NCBI GenBank assembly: GCA_037127315.1
Contig: JBBBDQ010001454.1
Coordinates: forward strand, 2,081,001 to 2,145,000
Length of the DNA stretch: 64,000 nt
Origin: Ascarosepion bandense
Lineage: Eukaryota; Mollusca; Cephalopoda; Sepiida; Sepiidae
Direction: 5' to 3'
The notes beneath the pieces are model-generated. The model was not told the DNA's origin. It ran no database searches and saw only the letters and a program-made list of their open reading frames with translations. Position 1 is the stretch's first letter. Each line of letters begins with the position of its first letter. The translations under genes were made by a program, and so were the position numbers. This document shows positions 20,811 through 32,815 of the stretch, piece after piece.

Positions 20811-23386
20811 AAAGTTACAGATTAAGAAGCACAACTTATGCAGATATGTCTTGAAAATAACGATTAACCCCAGACTTGAACAGCTTAAGATTGTTGTAAT
20901 CTGGGAAGCATCCTTCTGGGAGTCAGTTCCTTGTTCTAGGGTAGAAGCTGCTCAAGTAAAACTTACATTTTACCAAAGTAATACAAAGGAAATGAGAATG
21001 GTTCGCTACAATGTGTGTGGCATGGCCACTCTTAGGCGTGAAGTTTAGGAGTGGTGGAACAGGAGTGTAAAAGCTCTGGATCTGAATTTGAAATAATAGG
21101 TATCTTCAGAAATAACCATCAAACAATATCAATATCATCTATTTTGCTATTTCGGTGATTCTGCGCACAGACATTAAATTCATTTGTTTCACATACCAAC
21201 TATTAACACATCCCGTACATGAAAATGCACTTTGTCTATTTGAAATGATATATAATGAATACAGATTACAATGTAATAACATTTCGATTTGTCTATTCAG
21301 AAAATGCGTAAATAATAAGCGAATTATTATAAAAGGGAAGATGACCTAACGTAATGTTTCGTGGCAGATGCCAAATATGAGCAATCTCCTTTCTCTTCTA
21401 AACCTTTCAAGAGCATTAGCATGGCAGCTTCCAAGCTGTCGCGGGAATTGGAAAATCCTACTGCTTTTGAAACAAGCTGAACTCTACAGCAACTGGCAGC
21501 TAATCAATGTCATGGAAATGGCTAGATAGACAGAAGTAACAACAGTTGGCTCTGTTCAAACTCTATAAAAGCACACACGGTGATTCGTAACATGTCTATG
21601 CTGTCTCTGGGGCTCTTAGGATAATGAACTTCATCGAGAAAGAGGTCGCCTAACCGTCTTTCAAACTAAGGATTTGTTAAAACTGGTCAACATGAATTCA
21701 AATCGCCCCATCTTTGCACGCACTCGTTTCTGCGGGATTCCTCAAGTCTGACGGCGTCTTTATTAAATGAAGTATTTTTTCTGTTTTTTATCTTCACTTG
21801 AAAATGTGTAGATTTTTTAAAATATAGTTAAGTTTTACTGAAACTATATTTATCCTTTTGTATTATATGGCCCTATTTACCTGATTTCACCTATAAATAT
21901 CGGATAGAAATATATCTATATAATAAGACATAAACTTTGAACGTCAGATTTAAAACATAATCCAATATTGAAAAGCGAATAAAATTCGCAAGTTCTTCCT
22001 GATTATGATAATGGCCGGAAGCTTAGTTGAAAGCGTTCGACGATATTTACATTCACTGGATACAATCATGCCTTCTCATGAACGTAAAAAAAAAATAACT
22101 AAAAATATATATTCCTTGTCTGTCGTTTGTGATTAAACTTATATTATTGAGTGACTGCTGTCTAATTATAGCCACTATTTACCTAACACTTGACTGTTTA
22201 ACTAGTCCTGGGGTAACAAACAAATATAAAATATCATTTTAAAAAATCAAACCGTTCAGCATTGTATGTACTACAAAATCTTTGACTTTGATCATTTTCT
22301 CTTTTCTCAAAATGAATGGAAATAAATAAAGTGCATGGATAATGTAGAAAATAACTAACGTTTACATGTAATGCATTTAGAGTCTGCAAGCTGAAGTAAT
22401 GTACAGAATATAGAGCTGATTTTAAAATTTATTACGTTTAATGTTCTCTTCTACTCTATGTAAAATTAGAAATAAATTACAAATATTATAACTTAGTTAA
22501 AATGGCATTGAAGCTATATGAGGCTGGTTGATACGATTCCATTACAAAATCATTGTTTGAAATAGAGTCCAGATACAACTATTCACTAGGCGATTAGTTT
22601 CTTTAAGAAACGGTCGTTAAATGAGAAAATACCGTATATATTTTAAAATGTCATTAAATTGATATATACGGTATTTATGATTTAAATTAAAAAAATGTGA
22701 TACGTATTATATGCATATCTTTAAACATTGAATAGACATTAACTAAAATTGATTTGACAGAAAAAATAAAAAATAAATGAAAATAATATGAAATTACAAA
22801 TTTCAAATAGAGATTAATAAAAGTTTAAAAAGCTCAAACAGAATTCAAAAAATAAAAGCTTCAAGATTTAAAAAAAAATAATTTATAAATTAAACGAAGA
22901 ATCACTCAATAAGTGAATAAAAATATTGCAAGACTGAAATAATAAAATAAAATAAAACTGAATGAAATTAAAAACTATACGAAAAACTAATTTACATAAG
23001 ATTGTTCTATTTACTTTCCTAAAGTTGGCTGCATCAAAATTATTTGACAATAGCTGAAAGCATAGAATGCCAAAAAGAAAGTCGTTAGAAAAAGAAAAAT
23101 GAAAACTCATGAATTGAAAATTGAAGAGAAACGCAAAAGAAATTTAAGGTTTATCAAATGTACCCTCCAAAAAGTGTAAAAAAACACGCAAAATATCAAG
23201 TATATTCCAGATTCTTCACAGTAAGCAGTAGCAGTATGAATGTACATATAGAAATTTGATATAAAACAGACGATACATTTTACATTACTTTCCCCAAAAA
23301 GAAAAAAACGACATACATGTCGCTTTCAATCTATCTCCACCTTCTCAGTCGCTCAGTCTCTCTCTATATACATTCTCACTCAGTTT

Positions 23387-23387
<1 letters not shown>
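20811..23387. other. Long AT-rich intergenic stretch, nothing identified
   Basis: No recognisable coding region. 21340-21740 has more balanced base composition but no identifiable motif. At 22630-22675 TACCGTATATATTTTAAA and AATTGATATATACGGTATTT form an inverted repeat (TACCGTATATA / TATATACGGTA), a small hairpin. Confidence 0.4.

Positions 23388-23437
<50 letters not shown>
23388..23437. repeat. (TA)n microsatellite
   Basis: About 24 TA units. Confidence 0.95.
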
Positions 23438-23440
<3 letters not shown>

Positions 23441-23940
23441 AATAGAATAAGTAAAGAATAAATAGGAAAAGTGTTTTTAATCTAACATATAAGATATTAA
23501 TGGTTAGAATCTTTCAGTGAAATAATAAGATACTAAATATGTATGTATTGAAATTATTATAATAACAATTATATAATATCTAAATAAGAAACATACATGT
23601 AAATATCATGCTAAATCATTGCCATATTATAATTAAGCAATATAAATAATATACAATAATAAGAGTAAATAAAAAATAGTAGTAATAATAAAACTAATGA
23701 AAATTAATGATATTAAATAATATTAACAGTAAAATAAATAATAATAATAAACAACTATAAAAGTGTATAATAACAGTGAGAAAAATATAGATTATAATAG
23801 GGGAAATAAGAAAAATAGAGAGAAGACATGAGTAATTTAATTATGACATGAACTTCATTTCGAGAAAACAATACTTCATTGTTAAGAATACAAGGAACTA
23901 TCTTTAACTTATTCAATATCTACTGATATTTTGGATTTCC

Positions 23941-24178
23941 ACGTCTATTGAACAGGTGAAGAGGCTCATCCCTTGTTCCCTGTTTAGGATGTGGTTTCCG
24001 GCTTTCTCTTTTCCAATCTTTTCAGTCTTTTATTTTTTTTTCAATTGGAATAGATAGACCAATCTATCGTCCGGTTCACTCCCCACCTACGTCTATTGAA
24101 CAGGTGAAGAGGCTCATCACTTTATCCCTGTTTAGGATGTGGTTTTCGGCTATCTCTTTTCCAATCTTTTCACTCTTA
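23941..24178. repeat. Direct repeat of ~90 bp at the Penelope-like 3' end
   Basis: ACGTCTATTGAACAGGTGAA through TTTTCCAATCTTTTCA occurs at 23941-24030 and again at 24089-24178, about 90% identical. It lies at the 3' side (minus sense) of the Penelope-like element. Direct-repeat pseudo-LTRs are common in that class, so the two may belong together. Confidence 0.8.
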
Positions 24179-25735
24179 CGTAGCCCCCTGCGCTTCAGTG
24201 GCATTACCGCCTTGCTCGGGGTGATATGATTAAAATATATATATATATATTTGTGAAAAAATGTGGAAGTAATGTAATGTTTTAATCGCATGTTTATGAT
24301 TGATAGTAATGTTATTAATATGTTTTCAAACTATTTCTTCCTTAAAAGGTTATGTTCTTTTTTAATTAAACCAGCATTTGAAAATAAAAATTGTGTCCTA
24401 CCTTATTTCGATGTAATACAAGACAGTCGAAACTTATATCTAAAGTCTCTTTTATATTCCTAGATCCGCGCTTTTAGATTTCGTGATGTTTCCCCTATAT
24501 ATACGTTATTGCACTGTTAACACTGTATGTTGTAAATCCCGGCATTTAAATTAGTGTGTGGTGTCTTTTTTAATCTGACAATATCACCAATAGCCTTAGA
24601 GGTAGTTTTAACGGTTCTAGTGCTTGGGATAGTTAATTTGTTTGAGAGTTCCTATGAAAAGGTGTTGGAAGATAGTATTATGAAATTTGTGTGATTTTGG
24701 GGGTGTATTTGTTATTTTGATTTTGTGTATTTTATAAGCATGTTTTTGGTGTTGAGGATGAAATAGTGTGGGTAGTGGAGAATTTTAAACGTTGGTTCAA
24801 TATATCTCTCTTCTTCAGATAAATAATTAGGGCTGCATATTCTGAGGGATCTAATAACCAATAACTAAACCAGATTTAATTCTTTGGTTGTGGTGCGAAT
24901 AGAAAGTAATAAGATCGTTTTTGTTGGTAGGTTTACGGTAAACCTTAAATTCTAATTTATCGTTATTATGTCTTATAAAGATATCAAGGAAAGGTAAAGA
25001 ATTGTTAGTTTCAAGTTCATATGTGAATTCGAGAGTAGGTTCTATCTTATTGGGTTTTGTAAGTAAGTAGAATTATTAGTTATAATATCTTTGAAAGAAC
25101 TGGATTGTAAGAACTCTAGAAATAGGCAAGCGGGAACATCACTAATAAGAGACTCCAATGGGTAAGCGAAATTTTTGTTTATAAAACATGTTAAACAAGA
25201 AATAACAATGGTTAGTGATTAATGTGCTTATTTTTATGATTTTTGAATAGGTAGGGAGAGCTTTACTTTAGAATTTTTGAAATGGTTTCTAAGAATGTCT
25301 AGACATTGATTAAAGGGTACGTTAGTATAGAGTGGTTTTATATCCAAGCTTGCCATAGATAAGTTAGTCATTTTAATATTTTTAATTTTATGGAGTAAGT
25401 CATCTGAATGTCTGATATATTTACTGCTAATGGAGCCTAGGAATAGCGTAAGTATTTTCGTGATAGCTCTAGCTAATTTATGAAGAGCCCTGTTGATACC
25501 ACATATAATAGGTTTAATGAGAATGTTTGGTTTATGAGTTTTGGGTAAGCCATACAGTGTGGGTATAGTGGGGTGATATTCTAGTAACTTGGATCAAGAC
25601 TTCTTTTCATTTTTCGAATAGGTTTTTGACTGTTTTATTGAAATTTTGTATTTCAGTGTTTATTATTTGTTCAGTGGTTTGTGTATTGGTGTTGTCATTA
25701 TTCAAAAGGGATTCTAATTTTTTCTAATAATAATT
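24060..25735 (-). pseudogene. Penelope-like retroelement, RT plus GIY-YIG, decayed
   Basis: Minus-strand reading from ~25735: LESLLNNDNTNT and EIQNFNKTVKN (N-terminal), HPTIPTLYGLPKTHKPN and KPIICGINRALHKLARA (RT fingers with the class LPK-x-HK motif), LSMASLDIKPLYTNVPFNQC (first catalytic Asp region, SxDIxxLYTNVP), and SSFKDIITNN. Later comes the nuclease, NNVYIGETSRNLKAR with EYKRDFRYK near 24500-24425 (GIY-YIG with the conserved Arg). The very end, IAENHILNRDKVMSLFTCS (24140-24080), lies in the 90-bp repeat. Penelope-like elements encode one protein with RT followed by GIY-YIG endonuclease; order and spacing fit. Many stops and frameshifts; the YxDD segment could not be confirmed. Confidence 0.75.
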
Positions 25736-25789
25736 TTTCATATATATATATTGTCTGTGCATTGAATACTGTTGCAATATCTTGTCGGG

Positions 25790-26190
25790 GGCTTGACAAA
25801 ACCCCAAAAAGATCAGCAATGTAATCGATCCTAACTTAGCAGGCCGCCTTCAGTTACTTTCCCACTGACGTAATGTAGCCTCTGTCTGTCTTCATGGTTA
25901 CTGATCTGACGAGCTTCTTTTCCTGGTACTCTGACCACATTTATTTACGCGTGCTACCAGATTAGCATAAAGGTTCTACCCTTTTACCGTCGAATTAATT
26001 AGATGTAACCTTCTCTTTTACTTTAATAGTCTCTATTCTCGGACTTTCCGTTCGTGTAACTTCCTTCCATTTAATAGTTATAATCTCTAAAAGTTTAAAT
26101 GCAACGTCAATTGCCATCTTTTGCACTTTGATTTCTATCTTTCTCTTATCTTTTCTTTGACATCCCCTGTAATTTTTCTTTTCTCTCAAT
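25790..26190. repeat. Dispersed repeat D, copy 1
   Basis: Shares ordered words with 51905-52300: AATGTAATCGATCCT / AATGTGATCGATCCT, CAGTTACTTTCCCACTGACG / CAGTTTCTCACCGACG, ACATTTATTT...GTGCTACCAGATT / ACATTAATTT...GTGCTACGAGATT, and TTTTACCGTCGAA / TTTTACTGTCGAA. Same orientation, strongly diverged. Type unknown. Confidence 0.45.
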
Positions 26191-26209
26191 ATAACCTCCT
26201 GTACATGTA

Positions 26210-26262
26210 TATATATATAGAGAGAGTGTGTGTGTAAAAGTGTGTGTGTAAAAGTGTGTGTA
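26210..26262. repeat. Short (TA)n-(GA)n-(GT)n cluster
   Basis: Low-complexity dinucleotide patches with two TGTGTGTAAAAG units. Confidence 0.8.
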
Positions 26263-26279
26263 TCTGTAATAATAATCAT

Positions 26280-27650
26280 TAATAATCTAGTCTGACAAAA
26301 TTATAACTGAATTTTTATTTGAAATGAAATTTTCGGTGTATAAGGCCACAATTATGAGATTAAAAGAATAACGTTGGTTCAAGTGAAAAAGAGGAATTTA
26401 TGATGAAAATAACATTTTTCAATAAACTTACGCCATTTACCGTTAGGTTAGAAATTTTTAACGTGCTTATGTATATATGTCTATGTGTTAATATGCCACT
26501 ATACATGTCACCCGATATATGTGCGTGTGTTTTTGTGCGTGCGTACGTGCATGCGTGTTTCTACATCACTATAATTGGTTAAGGTCTCCTATGACTACGG
26601 TTTGTCGCTTCTCAACGGAAGAGGTAATGTTCGTTGAACGGAAGAAAGGCACTCATTCGCGCGCTCCGCGACAAATCTAGTCGGTTAAGTACATCCGACA
26701 GCGTAAATTCTCTTTAACCATCTACTTCCGGCATTTTATTTATTTATTTAGTTGACTACCGAATCGAAACCTTTTGCAAATCAGATCTTATGGTTTGTCT
26801 TTTTTTCTTTCTTTCTTGTTATCGACGAAATAAAGATGTCCATGACTATATTTAACATCGTGTCAGTGCAGAAATGACAGTGAAAGAAAGAAAAAGTAAA
26901 AGAAAAACTTAGTTAAAAGATCTTTATATATCAAAATCTATTTTAGAATGTCTTTTCGCAGATAATGTCATTGATCTACGTTGCCCTTATACACGGACGT
27001 ACAAAACTTCGGTAAACCTCGGCAAATGATTAACTATGCATTTCTCAGTACTTTTTAAGCTCTTTGACTCACAGGAAACTGTGCTTTTGTTAATAGCTTA
27101 TGGTGGAGGATAGTGAATTTTAAACATATTTATGCTGAGAAAAAGCCATACAAAAATACTGGGCTACCAGTTAATATTTCAAATTTCGGCTCATTTCTTA
27201 AATTCAAAGGTATTATTTTATAAAAAGAAAGTACAAAACACCAACGGCTCAAATAATTACTTAAATTCGATATCGCATTAAATGGAACAAGGCGTAGACT
27301 TTATCATTGAGAATTTTCCCATTCTTCTTGGCAGCAATTCCAAATTCCAAAGAGATTGCGCAATGTTTGCTAAAACATTTTTTTTCTTCCGTTTCCACTG
27401 CAATGTTTCAATTATACGTATATATGTATGTGTAGTATTTGTCTATAAATTTGGGGATGGGCGGTTTTAGCAGATATTCCTGGATTTTAGGGCTAATTTC
27501 CCATCAATCGAATAAATGAATGCATTCATTCCCCTCTCTTTATTCCTATATTTGGGGGCTGATGAAATTAACCAAATATAAATAAACATATTTTTTTGCA
27601 TTTTTCTTTTTTATCATTTGTAAAAAACTTACAAATGGTAAAAAAAGGAA
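26280..27650. other. Intergenic, nothing identified
   Basis: No coding signature. 26620-26700 is GC-richer (GCGCGCTCCGCG) but unassigned. Confidence 0.4.
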
Positions 27651-27654
27651 AAAA

Positions 27655-28325
27655 ATGGGGCAAACTACACGAAAATTGAATGCCTGGTCATAAGTAAAAA
27701 CAAGAGATACTAAAATGAAGCAGGTAGAGAAATTTAAATACCTAGGAAATGTGTTAACAGAGGACGGAACGTGCAACACTGATATCTAAAGGCGAATTGG
27801 CATGGTTAATAATGCATTCCAGAAGCTGAGTAGAGTATTAAGAGACAAGAAAATTGAGCTGGAAACGAAGAGAGTACTGGAGTTTTATGTGATGTCTGTT
27901 CTTCAATATGGCAGTGAATGCTGAACAGTATCCTAAGATATGAAGGAGAGACTGCAAGCAACAGAAATGTGGTTCTACATAAGGACGCTGAGGATGTCAG
28001 AGACCGAACATGTAAGCATCGATAAGTTTCTGGAGAGGATGAAAACAAAATAGAAACTAATACTTAAAATCAGAAAAAGACAGCTAAAGTTTTTGAAACA
28101 TGCAATGAGGAAAGAGGACGAGGAGAATCTGATAGTCACAGGTCCGATAGAGCGTAAGAGAGTCAGGGGAAGTAACGCGTATCAGACATGATGGGATTGA
28201 GCAAATGGATGGCAGAGCGGGGTTTTGGGAGGTTAAAAGGAGGAAGCGTGTTAAGAGCTACTAGTGATAAGGAGATGTAGAAGCTCATGATCATCTTCTT
28301 TCCTGAGGAGACACCGCACATAGAG
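27655..28325 (+). pseudogene. RTE-like LINE, 3' end, copy with (GAA)n tail
   Basis: In pieces: NYTKIECLVISKNK, VEKFKYLGNVLTEDGTCNTD, RRIGMVNNAFQKLSRVL, VLQYGSEC, ATEMWFYIRTLRMS and KRQLKFLKHAMRKEDEENL, then the KG-x-G-T end directly before a GAA run. It aligns throughout with the longer copy at 30540-32167. This is the RT-to-C-terminus region of an RTE/BovB-like LINE. Multiple stops (TAA at 27787, TGA near 27921, TAG near 28050) make it a pseudogene. Confidence 0.8.
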
Positions 28326-28366
28326 GAAGAAGAAGAAGAAGAAGAAGAAGAAGAAGAAGAAGAATA
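28326..28366. repeat. (GAA)n tail of RTE-like copy
   Basis: About 13 GAA units immediately after ...CGCACATAGAG. The same tail follows the copy at 32167. A short-repeat tail instead of poly(A) is common in RTE elements. Confidence 0.9.
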
Positions 28367-28970
28367 AGAAGATAGCATCCTCAATTAGCTAGCAAAATTC
28401 AGTTTTGACGGAATATATTCCAAATTTATAGTGAATCTTTGTTGTTTTTATATTCGCAAAAATTCGGCCACTCTAAAGTCTGGACTTCTCAAAAAAATTC
28501 AGAATGAAATTCACTTACCACTATTGTCATCAGAAATTCATTTCTATAGCCATAAGCGGGTGAGATATTGTAACTTACCTGAAAAGAGAAGTAAAAGCCT
28601 TTAGCAAATTTATACATACATATCTTACAATTTCAGACACATATTTCTACGCGCTATATAAGCATCAATTGTACCTGTATTAAGATAAATTTGACACTCA
28701 GTCTGTTTCTTGATACAGTTTATTTACGACAAGTTTACAAAAAAGAAAAAGAAATTTAAATCTGCTTGTTTTGATTACATTTGACAAACGATATGATCCT
28801 TAGAAACAGACGTGAAAATTAGATTAAAACGTTTATGTCAGTCTGTGTAGGTCGTCGTCAATACATTAATGGATAACAACCTTGTCTCACAGACGATTAT
28901 TAGTGAATTAAATGTTTATTGAGTGTCTAGGAATTGTGGCCTAATTTCGCCTTACTATTTATTTATATAC
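28367..28970. other. Intergenic, nothing identified
   Basis: AT-rich, no recognised element. Confidence 0.4.
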
Positions 28971-28975
28971 ATATA

Positions 28976-29125
28976 TATAGTCATCGGCAGACAGATCTGT
29001 TTCGCTGTATCACAACTCATCAGTACAGTTAGACATCCGATTGCTTTTTACCCAGGATTGAAACCCGACCGAATTGGCGTCAGTCGGCGATTTTACCTGT
29101 GAGTTATGGGCGTTCGGTAGAAGGG
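28976..29125 (-). mobile_element. SINE-B (tRNA-like head, (TA)n tail)
   Basis: One of three copies (also 34129-34275 and 36764-36869). Minus-strand sense: CGAACGCCCATAACTCACAG (box A position), GGTCGGGTTTCAATCCTGGG (box-B-like), GATGTCTAACTGTACTGATG, then ACAGCGAAACAGATCTGTCT GCCGATGACT running into TA. The three copies all end at the same base against TA-rich sequence, which indicates a retroposed SINE with a TA tail or target. Confidence 0.7.
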
Positions 29126-29133
29126 GGCAGACT

Positions 29134-29136
<3 letters not shown>

Positions 29137-29206
<70 letters not shown>
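29137..29206. repeat. (TA)n-(TG)n compound microsatellite
   Basis: About 20 TA and 14 TG units. Confidence 0.95.
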
Positions 29207-29207
<1 letters not shown>

Positions 29208-29582
29208 TTGTGTTTGTGGAAGTAAAACACAGAGAGGCTCAGAGAGAAATGGGGGGGAGAGAGGTAATCAGAAATTGAAATTGCTAAGGAGAAGTATTGT
29301 CAGTGTTATTAATCTTTTGACTAGTAAGACAATACATCTAATTTTTAGGGATGGGGTGATCGACATATGAGGATAGTGCGTATGTTGATATAAAGAGTTT
29401 GGAAGCAGAAATCACCAGGTGACTGGCTGTTTTATGCCTTATTCATTCGTCAGATCATGTGCTCCATGTAACGTGATGATTAAACTCTGTTGCTATCAGA
29501 CGTTGTCGACCATGTCGTTTAATAATCGCTTACAACTAGAAGTTGTCACTCACCATAGTGTATGAATATTTAATTCTAAAAT

Positions 29583-29584
29583 AA

Positions 29585-29638
<54 letters not shown>

Positions 29639-29645
29639 CTATCTG
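29583..29645. repeat. (ATCT)n microsatellite
   Basis: About 15 units with one ATTT interruption. Confidence 0.95.
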
Positions 29646-29837
29646 TGAGCGTGCATGTGTGTGCATGTACGCGTGTGCATACAAAAGATTGAAGTAGGAT
29701 CCAATATAGATCAGATATGAATTGGAATTCGTGAAACCCAATAGAATAATAGGATAGAGAAGAAACGGGAAACGTTTATAAATTTAATATAAATTTGCTT
29801 TTACTAAAACTTCATAAGAAAATGAAATTCTTCTTCA

Positions 29838-30245
29838 TATGCTGTGTCCCTTAAGAACATAGGCGATCAAGGATATTCACTCTGCTCTGTCTCTTGTCGT
29901 TCTCAACATTCTTCTACTTGGTATCAAACCTCGCTTTGCCATCCATTTACTCAGGCCTATCAAATAGGTCTGGCGCTACATTTCACTGTCTCTCTTGCTT
30001 TCTATCCGTCCTGTGAGTATTAAATTCTCGAGGCACCCCTTCCTCATTACATATCCCAGAAACTTCATCTATACATTCCTTATATTAATTATGAGTTTTC
30101 TCCTCGATTTCATCCTCTTCAACACTTCGTCGTTAGTCACGTGCTCAGTTCATGGTATCCTCAGCATCTGCATTTCTGCTGCCTCAAGCCTCTCCTTCAT
30201 CCTTGAGGAGATTGTCTAACACTCACTTCCATACAGACGAACAGG
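29838..30245 (-). pseudogene. RTE-like LINE 3' end, minus-strand copy
   Basis: Minus sense: IPVRLYGSEC, MKERLEAAEMQMLRIP, EHVTNDEVLKRMKS, MKFLGYVMRKGCLENLILTG, RQTYLIGLSKWMAKRGL and IAYVLKGHS. Same family as 30540-32167, in the opposite orientation. Its tail is only GAAGAAGAA. The abrupt start near 30245 marks 5' truncation. Stops and a frameshift are present. Confidence 0.75.
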
Positions 30246-30249
30246 GATG

Positions 30250-30535
30250 ATGTGACACAGACAAAGAAGAATTATGATATACACACGTATGAATCCTTCA
30301 TCCGAATCCCGCATAGACGAAATAGAATTATGATACACATACACAGATGGACGTGACGTGACAGGATTGATGCACGCAAAGTCTGTTTAACCAAAGAAAA
30401 ACAAACAACATATAAACCAAAATTTTCATTTTGTCTTTTTATTTTTATTTGATTAAGCTTTAATAAAATCGAATCACTAATAATGCAATGCAAAACCTAT
30501 CCAAGTGCCTTCCAGTTATCTGCTAACTAAGATTA
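30250..30535. other. Intergenic, short local duplication
   Basis: AGAATTATGATATACACACG and AGAATTATGATACACATACA (30269, 30326) form a small direct repeat. Nothing else identified. Confidence 0.5.
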
Positions 30536-30539
30536 AAAC

Positions 30540-32167
30540 GCCGGAGACTAAAGAAACATAAGACAGCACCCAGATTGCAATACAAAAAACGCTCCTGAAT
30601 TACCTGAACCTGAAGAAAAAATACACTGACTGTGAGAAACAAATACGAAGAACAAATGGGAAATGGAAATTCGAAATGAGATGCACTTAAAGAAGCCCTA
30701 CAGACATCAGTAAATAAGGTTGTCCCAGTGGCAATCAGAGGAAGAAGAAAAAGAGGGTGGGTGACTGAAGAGATTCTTAACATGATTTAAAGGAAACAGG
30801 AAACTATGCCAAGACATGGAACCGAATACAAGAAACTACAAAAGGAAATAAGGGCCAAGTGTAGACAGGCTAAAGAGGAATGGCTCAACAAAAAATGTGC
30901 TGAAGTAGAGAGATTGAGAAAGAATAATAAAGGAGAAATGCATAAATAAGGCAACTGAGAGGACAAAAAACATACACCTCAACAGGATGTATAAAATCCA
31001 AGGATGGAACGATTATATTAGAGAAAGAGGAATTACTCCAGCGATGGGAAGAATATGTAAAATATCTTTTCCACGACAAGAGAGAGCAAGATGCTGACGG
31101 ACCGGAAATACTAAAATCCGAAGTGAAAGCTGCAATGGCTAAACTGAAAAGGAACATAGCAGCTGGACCAGACACCATTGTAATAGAGATACTGACAGCT
31201 TTAGAAGATTTCGGCATTGAGAAAAGTACGGAATAATAAATAAAATCTACTACAGTTGTGTAATACCAGATGACCTAAGCAGATCAATTTTCATAGCTCT
31301 GTTTAAGAAGCCAAGCGCAGTCTAATGCAAACTTCACCGACTATTCTGAAGACCCTAGAAGTTATGCCAGGATTTGTCATTGGCAGTCTCAATCTGAACA
31401 ACCTAAGAAACGCAGCTGATACAGTGCTTATAGCAGACACAGAAAGGTATTTTAAAAAGGTATTTGAAGAAAGTTGAAAGAAAGAACTACGAATAAGCTA
31501 CAAGAAAACAGCAAACAGAGAAGCCCAAAATGTCAATTACAGGTTGGGATACTAAAATCAAACAAGTACAAAAATTTAAAATACTTGGGAAGTGTTCTAA
31601 TGGAAGACGCAAAGTGCGACAGTGAGATCCGAAGGCAAATTGGCATGGCGAAGGACGCATTCCAGAAGCTGAGCAGAGTATTAAAAGACAGAAAATTTTT
31701 GCGAGAAACCAAGAAGAGAGTACTGGATTGCTATGTGATGTCTGTTATTCAATATGGCAGCAAATGCTGGATGATATCATTAAAGATGAAGGAAAAACTT
31801 GAAGCAACTGAAATGTGGTTCTACAGAAGGATGCTGCGGATATCATGGATTGATCATGTGAGCAATGATGAGGTTTTGGAAAGGATGGAAACGCAAACGA
31901 AATTAATACTGAGCATAAAGAAAAAACAGCTGAAGTTCCTGGGACATGTAATGAGGAAAGAAGGCTTGAAGAATATGATACTCACGGTTTATGTAGAGGG
32001 GAAGAGAGACAAGCGAAAGCAGTGGATAACATATTTGACAGGCCTGTTCGGGTGGATGGCGGAGCGGGGTTTGGGTTGGGTAACAGGAGAAAGCGCGCAA
32101 AGAGCCAGTAAGGATAGCGAGACGTGGAAGGCCATCATTACCTACGTCCTGAAGGGAGATGGCACAT
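30540..32167 (+). pseudogene. RTE-like LINE, longest copy, with (GAA)n tail
   Basis: 30700-31250 holds the linker between endonuclease and RT: RGWVTEEILNMI, TEYKKLQKEIRAKCRQAKEE, WLNKKCAEVERLRKNN and SEVKAAMAKLKRNIAAGPDT, the conserved KKxKRNKAxGPD finger block. The central RT with the catalytic motifs is then missing: PGFVIGSLNLNNLRNAADTV (31360) retains LIADTE, but YADD has become NAAD. From 31474 one open frame of 231 residues runs to the end: KNLKYLGSVLMEDAKCDSEI, AKDAFQKLSRVLKDRKFL, VIQYGSKCWM, EATEMWFYRRMLRISWIDHV, KKKQLKFLGHVMRKEGLKN and VLKGDGT then stop. Two other copies allow a consensus to be drawn. The intact 231-residue frame is simply the least mutated tail, not a host gene. Confidence 0.85.
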
Positions 32168-32219
32168 AGAAGAAGAAGAAGAAGAAGAAGAAGAAGAAGA
32201 AGAAGAAGAAGAAGAAGAT
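32168..32219. repeat. (GAA)n tail of RTE-like copy
   Basis: About 17 AGA/GAA units directly after the LINE stop codon (GGCACATAG). Confidence 0.95.
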
Positions 32220-32330
32220 CAAAGTCTGTTAAATTTATAAACGTTTTATATTGGTTTCTTTTTCCTTTCAAACAAGAGATTGTTAAAAACAGCTAAATAC
32301 ATGTAATTGAGTATTCTGCTCATGCTAATA

Positions 32331-32815
32331 CCTGTGTGCCGACAGTTAACGGAAAGACAATTCGTCGACGCACAGTTCGCTAACAGACAATTCACAGTCA
32401 GCACTTTTGGTCTTTTCAATTTCAAGCTTTCAAGTTTGTTTGTTTGTTTTTTTTTTTTTTTGTTTTTTTTTTCATAAATTGTCGGCGAACTGTCCAGGTT
32501 TGGTGGATATGAGTGTTGCGAAGGCGTTCTGCTAATTACATCATCGATTGTTGTTAGGCTTGTTGTCAGGAGCAGTTTTCGTTGTTCACAACTCCAGTAA
32601 CTTTTAGATTCACTAATTTTGTTAACAATAAAGGTGCATCTCTCAAACAAAAGCTTTCTGCCACCTCGTTCTGTCTTGACAAACTCTCTGATAAAGACTA
32701 AATGGCTTAAAAAGAATGTTAAAAAAAACTAGATGCGAGTTTGAACTTGAAAAGACTTAAAGAATCGACTAATTGTCTGTCTGTGAAGTGTCTTTCGACG
32801 AATTGTCCGGCTACC
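32331..32815. mobile_element. TIR element / MITE with CAATTCGTCG motifs (~485 bp)
   Basis: The left end reads GACAGTTAACGGAAAGACAA then TTCGTCGACGCAC; the right end, on the minus strand, reads GGCGGTAGCCGGACAATTCG then TCGAAAGACAC. Both ends continue with a second ACAGACAATT word. Internal copies of GACAATT and its complement occur at 32388 and 32476. No transposase is present. The repeated ACAATTCGTCG word inside the terminal arms suggests subterminal binding sites. Confidence 0.6.

Noticed and set aside
31474..32169. 231-residue intact frame as a possible host gene
   Set aside because: Every conserved block matches the C-terminal part of an RTE-like LINE, two other copies lie nearby, and it ends in the element's (GAA)n tail.
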